Of a stretch of DNA of 34,636 nucleotides, positions 25,221 through 33,307 are shown piece after piece (position 1 is the first letter of the stretch; every line of letters starts with the position of its first letter). A program made the position numbers and the translations under genes. The notes beneath the pieces were generated by a model. The model saw only the letters and a list, made by a program, of their open reading frames with translations. It did no database searches and had not been told where the DNA came from. The stretch comes from Porticoccus sp. (GTDB lineage: Bacteria; Pseudomonadota; Gammaproteobacteria; Pseudomonadales; Porticoccaceae). Location of the stretch: the NCBI GenBank assembly GCA_021773405.1, contig JAJFKD010000035.1:1-34636 (forward strand), written 5' to 3'.

Positions 25221-26546
25221 TTATAAAATAAAGCGTGAAAGATCCTCGTCCTGAGAGACTTCATTTAAGTGTTCGTTCACGTAGTCTTGATTAATTTTAA
25301 CGGTTTCCCCTTTTGCGGCAAGATCAGCGGCTTCAAAGGAGATCTCTTCTAGTAGCCTTTCCATAATAGTGTGTAAACGGCGGGCACCGATATTTTCGGT
25401 ACGTTCATTCACTTCAAAGGCTATTTCAGCAATGCGTTTTACACCTTCAGGCTCAAATTCTACCGGAAGGTTTTCAGTACCCAGTAATTCACGATACTGT
25501 TCTGTTAATGAGGCACTGGGTTCGGTCAGAATGCGTTCGAAATCTTCACTGGTGAGGGAGGTAAGTTCAACTCGTATCGGTAGCCGCCCCTGCATTTCAG
25601 GAATTAAATCAGATGGCTTGGAAAAATGGAAAGCTCCTGAAGCAATAAACAGGATGTGGTCTGTTTTCACCATGCCATATTTTGTAGTGACCGTGCAGCC
25701 TTCAATTAATGGTAATAGATCGCGTTGTACGCCTTCTCGAGAAACATCTGTACCTGAGGTCTCACCACGTTTTGCTACTTTGTCGATTTCATCAATAAAG
25801 ACGATGCCATTTTGCTCGGCAGACTCAACGGCACGAATTTTCAACTCTTCTTCATTGACCAACTTGCCAGCTTCTTCTTCACTGATTTGTACCATAGCCT
25901 GCGCGACAGTCATTTTCTTCTTGCTGGTTTTGTTTTTACCTATATTGGAGAACATGCCCTGCAATTGGCTGGTCATTTCTTCCATGCCGGGGGGCGCCAT
26001 GATTTCAACACCCATGGGGGTATCGCTGATATCTATTTCAATTTCCTTGTCATCCAGCTCGCCTTCACGGAGCTTTTTGCGGAATAACTGTCGTGTTGTG
26101 GATTCCTCGTGCTCTTCATCAACACCACGTACTGGAGGCAATAGGGCATCGAGTACACGTTCTTCTGCTGCATCCATGGCGCGTTGCTGAACTTTGGACA
26201 TTTCCTGTTCACGGAGCTGCTTAACAGCAGTTTCAACAAGATCACGAATAATGGATTCAACGTCTTTGCCGACATAACCCACTTCGGTGAACTTTGTTGC
26301 TTCAACTTTCACAAAGGGCGCGTTGGCCAGTCGTGCTAGCCTGCGTGCAATTTCAGTTTTACCAACACCTGTTGGTCCGATCATTAAAATATTCTTTGGG
26401 GTAACTTCGTTGCGTAGATCTTCTTCAAGTTGCATACGGCGCCAGCGGTTTCTTAGGGCGATAGCAACAGCGCGTTTTGCAGAATCTTGGCCAACAATGT
26501 GGCTGTCCAGTTCATGGACGATTTCTCGGGGTGTCATATTGGACAT
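25221..26546 (-). CDS. hslU: ATP-dependent protease ATPase subunit HslU
   Basis: This 441-residue AAA+ unfoldase has Walker A GPTGVGKT (57-64), the pore motif GYVG (90-93), an inserted I domain (about 110-240), Walker B FIDEID (250-255) and a sensor-2 region ([16 protein letters not shown]). The C-terminal LSRFIL segment is the docking tail that inserts into HslV. HslU hexamers unfold substrates and feed them to the HslV dodecamer in the cytoplasm. All catalytic motifs are intact and the length is normal. An AAGG site lies 9 bases before the ATG. It follows hslV after 141 bases, a wider gap than usual that holds a degenerate repeat. Confidence 0.97.
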   Translation of the reverse strand: MSNMTPREIVHELDSHIVGQDSAKRAVAIALRNRWRRMQLEEDLRNEVTPKNILMIGPTGVGKTEIARRLARLANAPFVKVEATKFTEVGYVGKDVESIIRDLVETAVKQLREQEMSKVQQRAMDAAEERVLDALLPPVRGVDEEHEESTTRQLFRKKLREGELDDKEIEIDISDTPMGVEIMAPPGMEEMTSQLQGMFSNIGKNKTSKKKMTVAQAMVQISEEEAGKLVNEEELKIRAVESAEQNGIVFIDEIDKVAKRGETSGTDVSREGVQRDLLPLIEGCTVTTKYGMVKTDHILFIASGAFHFSKPSDLIPEMQGRLPIRVELTSLTSEDFERILTEPSASLTEQYRELLGTENLPVEFEPEGVKRIAEIAFEVNERTENIGARRLHTIMERLLEEISFEAADLAAKGETVKINQDYVNEHLNEVSQDEDLSRFIL

Positions 26547-26637
26547 GTTAATAAACCTTAAATTGGGGTGCGGGCAGCAGACGAACAGTTTTGTTTCATA
26601 GTTCTATCTTAATGGGTCTATTTAGTCGTTCTGCACG

Positions 26638-26712
26638 CTAGTAATCTAGTTCTTCGCTTAAGTTAGTATTCGAGTTCTTCTCTTAAATTAGTATTCGAGT
26701 TCCTCGATGGTG
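26638..26712. repeat. 25-bp tandem repeat built from the end of hslV (three copies)
   Basis: Three head-to-tail 25-base units occur at 26638-26662, 26663-26687 and 26688-26712. The third is the true 3' end of hslV. Read on the minus strand, every unit ends in a version of GAAGAACTCGAATACTAA, that is codons for EEL(E/D)Y and a stop. Units two and three match at 17 of the last 18 bases; unit one has three more changes in that span. As 25 is not a multiple of three, the copies lie in different frames. Confidence 0.85.
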
Positions 26713-27227
26713 CGGTTGTGATTGGTGTAGATACAGATATCACCCGCAATCTCCAGCCCTTTTTCTACGATGCTCTTTGCATCGAGATCTGTATTGTCGA
26801 GTAATGCACGTGCACCAGACTGTGCAAAAGGACCACCTGAACCAATGGCAATCAGGTCATCTTCAGGCTGAATAACATCGCCGTTACCGGTAATGATCAG
26901 GGAAGCTTCTTTGTTGGCGACGGCCAGTAAAGCTTCCAGCTTTCTTAAAATACGGTCGGAACGCCAGTCTTTAGCGAGTTCAACCGCAGCACGGGTAAGG
27001 TTGCCTCGGTGTTCTTCCAGTTTTGCTTCAAACCGTTCAAACAGGGTGAAGGCATCGGCAGTGCCGCCCGCAAATCCGGCGATAACTTGATCGTTATATA
27101 GGCGGCGTACTTTTTTGGCGTTGCCTTTCATGACGGTGTTGCCAAGGGTTACCTGGCCATCGCCACCAATGACAACTTTGCCGTTGCGGCGCACCGAGAG
27201 AATAGTGGTGCCACGATATTGTTCCAA
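26688..27227 (-). CDS. hslV: ATP-dependent protease peptidase subunit HslV
   Basis: This 179-residue proteasome-beta-like peptidase has its N-terminal nucleophile exposed after processing of MEQYRG, giving a mature start TTILSV (Thr7). Other signatures are [40 protein letters not shown] and the C-terminal IYTNHN segment. The start codon is TTG at 27227, fixed by an AAGGAG ribosome site 7 bases upstream and by the conserved start of the mature enzyme. It forms the degradative core of HslVU. A sigma-32-type promoter lies upstream, consistent with heat-shock control. The final codons are repeated twice downstream of the stop. Confidence 0.97.
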   Translation of the reverse strand: MEQYRGTTILSVRRNGKVVIGGDGQVTLGNTVMKGNAKKVRRLYNDQVIAGFAGGTADAFTLFERFEAKLEEHRGNLTRAAVELAKDWRSDRILRKLEALLAVANKEASLIITGNGDVIQPEDDLIAIGSGGPFAQSGARALLDNTDLDAKSIVEKGLEIAGDICIYTNHNRTIEELEY

Positions 27228-27273
27228 GGGAGCTCTCCTTGTAGGAATACTATTGATGAGTGGTCTGAAGGCT

Positions 27274-27303
27274 TAGATGGGGGCGTAGGGTATTAATTCA
27301 ATG
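27274..27303 (-). promoter_or_regulatory. Sigma-32-type heat-shock promoter of hslV
   Basis: On the minus strand, CATTGAAT (core TTGAA at 27301-27297) is followed after 14 bases by CCCCATCTA (27282-27274). This matches the heat-shock consensus CTTGAAA with a gap of 11-16 bases and CCCCATNT. The hslV start lies about 47 bases downstream. Confidence 0.6.
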
Positions 27304-27366
27304 GCTTTATTCGCGTTTCTAGGCAAGTTTTTAGTTTTTATTGATGATTTTCATCAGATTGCTTAA

Positions 27367-27690
27367 TTATTGTTCTACTAAAACAACGGAGCCATTTTCT
27401 ACTGAACAAGGGATGGATTCTAGTGACTGGTTTTGGCAAGGGCCCGAAACACAAAAACCTGTTTTTATCTCGAACACGGCACCATGACTAGTACATTGAA
27501 TATAACGTTTATCGTAATCTAGAAACTGATCGGGCATTAGGTTCAAGGGTAGCCCAATATGAGGGCAGCTATTACGATAAATGTACACATCAGAACCTTG
27601 GCGAACGGCAAAGCACCGTTCACCGTTCAGCTCTAGTTCTTTGCTACCATATTCGGGTAATTCATCTATCTTGCAAATATGTTGTGACAC
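27367..27690 (-). CDS. Rieske-type [2Fe-2S] ferredoxin-like protein
   Basis: This 107-residue protein is a stand-alone Rieske domain. The ligand boxes are CPH (Cys42, His44) and CTSHG (Cys66, His69), the expected arrangement for a [2Fe-2S] cluster held by two Cys and two His. It lacks a signal or membrane segment, so it is a cytoplasmic electron carrier of the NirD/BphF-like type. The partner oxygenase or reductase is not in the window. It starts 9 bases after the htpX stop codon and is probably co-transcribed with htpX. Confidence 0.9.
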   Translation of the reverse strand: MSQHICKIDELPEYGSKELELNGERCFAVRQGSDVYIYRNSCPHIGLPLNLMPDQFLDYDKRYIQCTSHGAVFEIKTGFCVSGPCQNQSLESIPCSVENGSVVLVEQ

Positions 27691-27699
27691 TTGTTTGCT

Positions 27700-28593
27700 T
27701 TAAAGGCCGCGTCGTAGCGTTTCGATACGCTCTTCGAGGGGAGGATGCGACATAAATAGTCGAGATGCATGTTGTTTCCAACCACTGGAGATACCAAAAG
27801 CTGTCAAGGTATCTGGCATTTGGTTCGGCACATGGGCTTGAGTTTCGGCCTGTAATTTTTGCAATGCAGCAATCATTCCACCTCTGGTTGCTAGCTGTGC
27901 ACCTGCATTGTCTGCCCTGAATTCGCGCCAGCGGGAGAATGCCATGACGATCATGGAGGCAAAAATACCCAGTACGACTTGAAGCACCATCACAATGACG
28001 AAATAACCAATACCATTGCCACGTTCATTTTTGAATACGGCTTTATCAATGATTGAACCCAGAATACGGGCAAAGAACATGACGAAGGTGTTTAGTACAC
28101 CTTGAATAAGCGTCAGGGTTATCATATCGCCATTGGCTACATGGCCAATTTCATGGGCCAGTACAGCGCGGACCTCTTCTTTATCGAATCGGTGCAGAAG
28201 TCCAGCACTAACAGCAACCAAGGCATTGTTTTTATTCCAGCCGGTAGCAAAAGCGTTGGATTGTTGAGCGGGGAAAATGCCCACTTCCGGCATGCCGATA
28301 TCTGCCTTTTTGGCTAAATCGGCGACTGTTTCCATCAGCCAGCGCTCATCAGGGGTGCTGGGCTGTTCAATAATTTGTGTGCCAGAACTTCTTTTTGCCA
28401 TCCATTTGGAGATTAGAAGGGAAACAAAAGAACCTCCAAAACCAAACATCGCACACATGATAAGCATGCCTGTTAGATTGGCGTTAATACCTTGAGAGGC
28501 AAGGTATTGCTCTAATCCAAGCCCTTGAAAAATAATAGTAAACAGTGCCAGGATGGCAATGTTTGTGGCCATGAACAATCCAATTCTTAACAC
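27700..28593 (-). CDS. htpX: Membrane zinc protease HtpX
   Basis: This 297-residue M48 protease has two N-terminal membrane helices (about 4-24 and 40-61), a zinc motif HEIGH (147-151) in VLAHEIGHVANGD, two further membrane helices (about 160-220) and the third-ligand region WREFRADNAGA. HtpX works with FtsH in quality control of inner-membrane proteins, with its active site facing the cytoplasm. The start is GTG at 28593, with AGGAG 7 bases upstream, and the start of the protein (MLRIGLF) aligns with E. coli HtpX. CpxR control is known in E. coli, but I cannot see a clear CpxR box. Confidence 0.96.
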   Translation of the reverse strand: MLRIGLFMATNIAILALFTIIFQGLGLEQYLASQGINANLTGMLIMCAMFGFGGSFVSLLISKWMAKRSSGTQIIEQPSTPDERWLMETVADLAKKADIGMPEVGIFPAQQSNAFATGWNKNNALVAVSAGLLHRFDKEEVRAVLAHEIGHVANGDMITLTLIQGVLNTFVMFFARILGSIIDKAVFKNERGNGIGYFVIVMVLQVVLGIFASMIVMAFSRWREFRADNAGAQLATRGGMIAALQKLQAETQAHVPNQMPDTLTAFGISSGWKQHASRLFMSHPPLEERIETLRRGL

Positions 28594-28862
28594 TCAACTT
28601 CTCCTCAGGTTTATTTGCCTGTTTTATGTTTGGTAATCAATGATGGTTATCAACTTAGCACGAATACCTATTATTCATACATACCATCAATCATAGCTCC
28701 CTATAAGATGCGGTTTTTTTGAGAAAATTCAATAGAAGGGTACGGGTAAATTAAACAAATATGATGAAACCCACTTTAAGAATCCTGCTTCCTCAGGTAA
28801 TGTGGCTAGTCTTTGATCTATTACCTAGATGATTAAGCAGGGCATTTTATGAGGCTTAGGCC

Positions 28863-29327
28863 ATGAGAGTGATAAAAGGGTTGAGTGTTTTAACAGCGGT
28901 CATGTTGTTGAGTTCGTGCGCTTTTTTCTCTCCTAGCTATGAAAAGCCTGAAGTTAGCTTGATCAAGGTTGAACCATTAGACCGTGATGGCCTTGAACAG
29001 CGAATAGCCGTTGGATTGAATATTGTTAATCCGAGTAGTTCGGCCCTGAAAATTTCTGGATTGTCTTATCGTCTGAAATTACAGGATATCAAGGTCATTA
29101 CCGGCGTTACTTCGGGATTAAAACCCATCCCATCCTTTAGTGAGTCAAGAGTCGAATTACAAGCTTCGGTTAACCTGTTTAGTGGTTTTCGGGTGCTGGA
29201 ATCTGTGTTGAAGAGCAATGGTGGACCAGTAAGCTATGAGCTTGAAACCAAAATAAGTACCGGCTGGTGGAAGTTTCCAATAACTGTTGTTGAGTCTGGC
29301 TCGATTGATTTAGGTGCAATTAAATAA
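28863..29327 (+). CDS. LEA-type (WHy domain) lipoprotein
   Basis: This 154-residue protein has a lipoprotein signal with lipobox LSSC (Cys19), followed by a single beta-sandwich of the LEA-2/WHy type (about 33-150). The domain shows the alternating pattern VGLNIVNPSSSALKISGLSYRL and ends in a strand leading to GSIDLG. WHy-domain proteins are linked to desiccation and envelope stress, but bacterial members are mostly untested. The residue after the lipidated Cys is Ala, so outer-membrane sorting is expected. It is a single gene between htpX (divergent) and an MscS channel (convergent). Confidence 0.86.
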   Translation: MRVIKGLSVLTAVMLLSSCAFFSPSYEKPEVSLIKVEPLDRDGLEQRIAVGLNIVNPSSSALKISGLSYRLKLQDIKVITGVTSGLKPIPSFSESRVELQASVNLFSGFRVLESVLKSNGGPVSYELETKISTGWWKFPITVVESGSIDLGAIK

Positions 29328-29351
29328 ACAGTATTTAAATTTTTAATGAAA

Positions 29352-29377
29352 GTGGGTTGGCGCAAGTACCAACCCAC
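29352..29377. terminator. Hairpin between convergent genes, possible terminator
   Basis: A perfect 9-bp stem, GTGGGTTGG (29352-29360) and CCAACCCAC (29369-29377), has an 8-base loop. The plus-strand T run (ATTTTT) comes about 10 bases later; on the minus strand the flank is TTTCATTAAAAATT. Position between two converging genes favours a bidirectional terminator, but neither T run is ideal. Confidence 0.5.
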
Positions 29378-29429
29378 GATCTGATATTTTTAGAATGCCC
29401 TCTATAAATACCTTTTAGCTTTTCTCGTT

Positions 29430-30254
29430 TCAGCCCTTCTCGTTTAATAGGCGCACTTCTCGTTGTGGGAACGGGATGCTAATGCCCGCCACTCCAAGAG
29501 CATTGTAGATAGCATTGTTGACGTTAAAGCGGATTTCATGGAAACGGTTGGTTGGTATCCAAAATCTCACACCAAAGTTGATGCTGCTGTCACCAAAGTT
29601 ATCAATACCGATAAGCGGCATGCGTGTTTCCGTGACGCCTTGTTGCTTCAATACAGCATGAAGCACTTCCATTACTTTTTCTGGGTCTGAACCGTAGCTA
29701 ACGCCTACCGTTGTCTCAGCCAGCTTGTTACCTGCTGAATTGTGGAGAATCTCGCCAACAATATGGCGGTTGGGGATGGTAATAGTGACATCGTCTTCAT
29801 CTTTTAAAATGGTATAAGCCAGATGTACTTCGTCTACTAACCCTGTTTCGCCCTGAACAGTAATGGTGTCACCAATGACAAATGGTCGGGTAATAATAAT
29901 GTTTAAGCCTGCACCATAGTTTGCCAGTAGTCCTTGTACAGCTAGGCCAGCACCCAAAGAAATTGCACCAATTGCTGCGACAAAGGGGGTGACACTGATT
30001 CCGATTTTTCCAAGTGCTATGACGGCGACACCGACGATAATGACAATTCGGACAAAGCTGGAAATAAAGCGGCTTAAGGTGATATCGAGTTCTTTTTTCT
30101 CACACAGTTTTAAAACTACTTTTGCCACCCGACCGGCGACAAACATGCCGACCAGTAAAATAATAAAGGCGCCGAAGAGCTGAAAGCTGTAGTTGATGAA
30201 AAATTCGATAATAGTGTTATAGATTGCTTGAAACTGCTCGATTTCTTCTTGCAT
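29430..30254 (-). CDS. mscS: Small-conductance mechanosensitive channel MscS
   Basis: This 274-residue channel has three membrane helices: about 18-41, 55-77 and the pore helix 85-115 with the Gly/Ala-rich SLGAGLAVQGLLANYGAG. The beta domain follows (RPFVIGDTITVQGETGLVDEV, then ITIPNRHIVGEILHN), and then the C-terminal alpha/beta domain. This is the full classical MscS layout and length. MscS opens under membrane tension and releases solutes during hypo-osmotic shock. It differs from the TM-helix-repeat protein at 5102-6559, which lacks these cytoplasmic domains. Confidence 0.93.
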   Translation of the reverse strand: MQEEIEQFQAIYNTIIEFFINYSFQLFGAFIILLVGMFVAGRVAKVVLKLCEKKELDITLSRFISSFVRIVIIVGVAVIALGKIGISVTPFVAAIGAISLGAGLAVQGLLANYGAGLNIIITRPFVIGDTITVQGETGLVDEVHLAYTILKDEDDVTITIPNRHIVGEILHNSAGNKLAETTVGVSYGSDPEKVMEVLHAVLKQQGVTETRMPLIGIDNFGDSSINFGVRFWIPTNRFHEIRFNVNNAIYNALGVAGISIPFPQREVRLLNEKG

Positions 30255-30406
30255 GTCGGCTAACTCCGATATTGTCTAGGCTGGTTATAGCGGTAAATAA
30301 TTACTTTGGACTAAGCTCGTAGCATAGCAAAATAATTACCTTCATATTAAGGTGTCATCACCTTCCCATATAGTGTTAACAAGTGCTGGATTAGAATATT
30401 TTAGAC

Positions 30407-31084
30407 ATGCAGATATCGTCAGAAATGGTCAGTGGTCAAACTCAGTGTCATTTAGCTAATTTAAATGATGCCTGCCAGTTGCATGCTGATGTCATTGCTC
30501 CATTTAGATCCATGCAAAAATCTGCAGCTCAGCAGGGAATAGACTTGCAAGTAGCCAGTGGTTTCCGTTCTTATGATCGGCAACTGGCCATATGGAATGC
30601 AAAGGCATCTGGGCAAAAACCGTTACTAGATGATCAGGGACAACCTGTTCCATTTGAAGGCCTAAGTGATTTAGAAAAAATCTATGCAATTATGCGCTGG
30701 TCTGCATTACCAGGGTGTTCTCGGCATCACTGGGGAACGGACTTAGATGCTTGGGATGCTTCGGCTGTTTCCGCTGACTATCAATTGCAGTTGGTGCCCG
30801 AAGAATATCAACCACATGGGCCGTTTTATAAATTGGCATGTTGGTTAGATGAACATGCCGCATCCTATGGCTTTGTGCGGCCTTTTGCTGTGGATAAAGG
30901 AGGGGTGGCACCTGAACCCTGGCATTTGAGTTATTTGCCCCTTGCAACGCAGTTTGAAGTGTATCTTAGTAGTACATTTGTAAAGAAAATCCTTGATAAT
31001 GCGCCCTTGGTGTTAGGTGATGCATTAAAGAATAGCCTTGATGATATTTTGGAACGGTTTATTTGTCCGCCATCCCAACGTTAA
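30407..31084 (+). CDS. M15-family D-alanyl-D-alanine carboxypeptidase-like protein
   Basis: This 225-residue protein is a VanY/LAS-type peptidase domain. SGFRSYDRQLAIWN (51-64) is the family's first conserved block. SRHHWGTDLD (105-114) gives the first zinc ligands His107 and Asp114. PEPWHLSY contains the catalytic Glu170 and the third ligand His173. Such enzymes trim D-Ala from peptidoglycan peptides. No signal peptide or membrane segment is seen from ATG 30407, so export is unclear; the enzyme could be cytoplasmic or the start could be misplaced, though no better upstream start is visible. The ribosome site is weak. Confidence 0.87.
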   Translation: MQISSEMVSGQTQCHLANLNDACQLHADVIAPFRSMQKSAAQQGIDLQVASGFRSYDRQLAIWNAKASGQKPLLDDQGQPVPFEGLSDLEKIYAIMRWSALPGCSRHHWGTDLDAWDASAVSADYQLQLVPEEYQPHGPFYKLACWLDEHAASYGFVRPFAVDKGGVAPEPWHLSYLPLATQFEVYLSSTFVKKILDNAPLVLGDALKNSLDDILERFICPPSQR

Positions 31085-31139
31085 GTCGTAGTAAAAACAC
31101 TTTGTAGAAAAAATAGCGAGTACATAAATAAACAAAAAT

Positions 31140-31970
31140 ATGAATCAACAAAAACAAAAAGGTAATGCCAATAATCTTTGGTCCGGTGATCAAGGTATTG
31201 GCCGCCTATGGCAAATGATTGTTGATGAAGTCACAAAACAGGCGGCGGATGAGCCTGAGCTGGTTACTTATTTTCATGATGCTGTATTAAGTCACAATTC
31301 ATTGGAGGCTGCGTTGGCCTACAACTTGGCGCTTAAATTGGACAGTAATATCCTTTCGGCCATGACAATTCGTCAAGTATTTACTGAGGCATTGACCACT
31401 GATTCGGATATTACGGACAAAATGTGCCGGGACTTAGCCGCGTACGTGGAACGAGACCCTGCTTGTGATCAATACTCACTGCCCTTGCTTTACTTCAAGG
31501 GTTTCCATGCCTTACAAATTTATCGAATTGCACATTTGCTTTGGAGCAATGATAGAAAAAGCTTAGCGTTGTATCTACAAAACAGAGTATCTGAAATTTT
31601 TGCTGTGGATATCCACCCAGCAGCACAAATTGGTGCAGGAATTATGATTGACCATGCGACTGGTTTGGTAGTGGGTGAGACCACAGTGATTGGAGACAAT
31701 GTTTCTATGCTCCATTCAGTTACTTTAGGTGGTACGGGCGCCCAAGCTGGCGATAGACACCCTAAAATACACAGTGGTGTTTTGATTGCTGCGGGTGCAA
31801 AAATATTGGGAAATATTGAGGTGGGAGAGGGTGCCAAGATTGGTGCGGGTAGCTTAGTTTTAGAGCCAGTGCCTGCGCACACGACTGTTGCTGGTGTCCC
31901 AGCAAAAATAGTTGGTCACCCAACTGAAGCGGAACCTGCACGCGAAATGGATCAACGTATAGATGGCTAG
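31140..31970 (+). CDS. cysE: Serine O-acetyltransferase CysE
   Basis: This 276-residue enzyme has the helical SATase N-terminal domain (about 20-150) and a left-handed beta-helix of hexapeptide repeats (about 157-255). Catalytic residues align with E. coli CysE as Asp157 in VDIHP and His172 in IDHATG; LHSVTLGGTG and GDRHPKI are also conserved. It transfers acetyl from acetyl-CoA to serine, the first step of cysteine synthesis, in the cytoplasm. The C-terminal tail does not end in the usual Ile that docks into CysK (it ends in RIDG), so the cysteine synthase complex may not form in the standard way. The dgkA start overlaps its 3' end by 8 bases. Confidence 0.95.
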   Translation: MNQQKQKGNANNLWSGDQGIGRLWQMIVDEVTKQAADEPELVTYFHDAVLSHNSLEAALAYNLALKLDSNILSAMTIRQVFTEALTTDSDITDKMCRDLAAYVERDPACDQYSLPLLYFKGFHALQIYRIAHLLWSNDRKSLALYLQNRVSEIFAVDIHPAAQIGAGIMIDHATGLVVGETTVIGDNVSMLHSVTLGGTGAQAGDRHPKIHSGVLIAAGAKILGNIEVGEGAKIGAGSLVLEPVPAHTTVAGVPAKIVGHPTEAEPAREMDQRIDG

Positions 31971-32412
31971 TTCAGAAAATAAGAGTGAAGAAAACTCTGA
32001 TAGTAAAGAAAGTGTTGAAGGCAAAAAACCCCTTGATAACAGTGATGCAGATTTTCTGGGGTTACTGAAGCGACGTATTCTTGGGGCAGCAATTTATTCA
32101 TGGCAGGGGCTCAAAGCCTGTTTTAAACACGAAGAAGCTTTCCGGGTAGAGGTATTCTTTGCTGTCTTTTTATTGCCTCTGGCATTGTTAATTGCTTCAT
32201 CAGCAGTTGAGCTGGTGCTGCTTATAGGTTCGGTCGTTTTTGTTTTAATTGTTGAGCTACTTAATTCTGCCGTTGAAGCGGTGGTTGATCGAATCGGACA
32301 CGAACATCACGAGCTAGCAGGACGAGCCAAAGATTTGGGGTCTGCCGCAGTGATGTTGTCAATGTGGTTGTTCATTACTACCTGGTTATTGATCTGCTTT
32401 GGTTGGGGGTAA
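31963..32412 (+). CDS. dgkA: Diacylglycerol kinase DgkA with acidic N-terminal extension
   Basis: This 149-residue membrane enzyme has three helices. The motifs are KHEEAFRVE (about 55-63), ELLNSAVEAVVDRIG (98-112, with catalytic-site Glu98 and Glu105) and HELAGRAKDLGSAAV (116-130). It phosphorylates diacylglycerol released during periplasmic glucan synthesis and recycles it into phospholipid. E. coli DgkA is about 122 residues; here about 30 extra polar, acidic and Ser-rich residues precede the first helix. The ATG lies inside the cysE stop region (ATGGCTAG), so the genes are translationally coupled. A later start inside would remove the extension, but no other ATG precedes the conserved part. 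Confidence 0.93.
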   Translation: MASSENKSEENSDSKESVEGKKPLDNSDADFLGLLKRRILGAAIYSWQGLKACFKHEEAFRVEVFFAVFLLPLALLIASSAVELVLLIGSVVFVLIVELLNSAVEAVVDRIGHEHHELAGRAKDLGSAAVMLSMWLFITTWLLICFGWG

Positions 32413-32420
32413 AAATAGTT

Positions 32421-33104
32421 ATGCGTAGACAATACTATGCAGAGTTTTTTGGTACCTTTATTCTTGTCCTTGTAGGTACTGGCGCTATTGTGATCAATGA
32501 TGTGAGTGGTGGTGCCATTAGCCATGTAGGCATCGCTATTTCATTTGGTCTGGTCGTCATGGCGATGATTCATACCTTGGGTGAAATCTCTGGCGCTCAT
32601 ATTAACCCCGCAGTGACCATTGCTTTCTGGTTGGCCAAACGCTTTGAAGGTCGCTATGTGCTCCCTTATGTGAGCTCTCAGTTAGCGGGTGCTCTTGCTG
32701 CAAGCGCAACAATGCTAATGCTGTTTCCAGATCATCAAACTCTCGGGGCGACATTGCCGGCGGGCGCTCATCTACAAACATTGGTGTTGGAGATTATCCT
32801 TACCTTTATTTTAATGTTCGTCATCATCAATGTGTCCGTGGGTTCGAAAGAACAAGGTTTGTTGGCAGGGATTACCATTGGTGCTGTGGTGGGGTTTGAA
32901 GCCATGTTTGCAGGGCCAATTACTGGAGCATCCATGAATCCTGCTCGTTCTATTGGTCCTGCATTGATGTCAGGGCAAGTCTCAACTCTATGGTTATATA
33001 TTGTTGGACCTGTCGTCGGTGCTGCGCTGGCTATCACCACTTGCCGCTTAATACAGTGGCCGGGTTGCTGTGCTGGCAGTGAACAGAGTGGCTGTGGCTC
33101 GTAG
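32421..33104 (+). CDS. Aquaporin / MIP family channel
   Basis: This 227-residue protein has six membrane helices and the two NPA half-helix motifs, GAHINPAV (NPA at 62-64) and ASMNPARS (NPA at 173-175) with the selectivity Arg176. The start is ATG 32421; the frame extends upstream into dgkA without a sensible start. Only 8 bases separate it from dgkA, so it belongs to the cysE-dgkA run. The MNPARSIGPAL form and short loops suggest a water-selective or small-solute channel rather than a glycerol facilitator. The C-terminus ends in an unusual cysteine-bearing tail (GCCAGSEQSGCGS). Confidence 0.93.
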   Translation: MRRQYYAEFFGTFILVLVGTGAIVINDVSGGAISHVGIAISFGLVVMAMIHTLGEISGAHINPAVTIAFWLAKRFEGRYVLPYVSSQLAGALAASATMLMLFPDHQTLGATLPAGAHLQTLVLEIILTFILMFVIINVSVGSKEQGLLAGITIGAVVGFEAMFAGPITGASMNPARSIGPALMSGQVSTLWLYIVGPVVGAALAITTCRLIQWPGCCAGSEQSGCGS

Positions 33105-33107
33105 GCA

Positions 33108-33142
33108 AATTACCTGATAATCTGATGCCCAGATAATTTTTT
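33108..33142 (+). terminator. Probable terminator after the aquaporin gene
   Basis: AATTACCTG (33108-33116) can pair with CAGATAATT (33130-33138) with one mismatch, followed by further T residues. It begins 3 bases after the aquaporin stop. The stem is AT-rich and imperfect, so the call is moderate. Confidence 0.45.
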
Positions 33143-33211
33143 AAAAAACAGTTTGAAATGAGAAGTCTGTCATCGAATTGTTTAAGCGTCTAAACTGATA
33201 ATATCGCTTGA

Positions 33212-33250
33212 TAGTGTGGCTAGGTAGTGTAGCTGGGTAGTATGGCTAAA
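33212..33250. repeat. 13-bp tandem repeat, three copies
   Basis: TAGTGTGGCTAGG, TAGTGTAGCTGGG and TAGTATGGCTAAA follow one another without gaps in the intergenic region upstream of the acidic protein gene. Consecutive copies differ at two to five positions. It may be simple slippage or a cluster of binding sites. Confidence 0.75.
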
Positions 33251-33307
33251 AAACAGCCTTCATAGTGAGCATGAAAATGACACTAGTTTGATCAACGGGT
33301 AGGCGTT

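Noticed and set aside
25369..26190. Long open frame of 273 codons antisense to hslU
   Set aside because: It is Ser-rich, resembles no family and lies fully within a conserved gene on the other strand; it is a coding shadow.
28750..28835. Short open frame of 24 codons upstream of the LEA-type lipoprotein
   Set aside because: No ribosome site and no similarity to a known leader peptide; it is probably chance.
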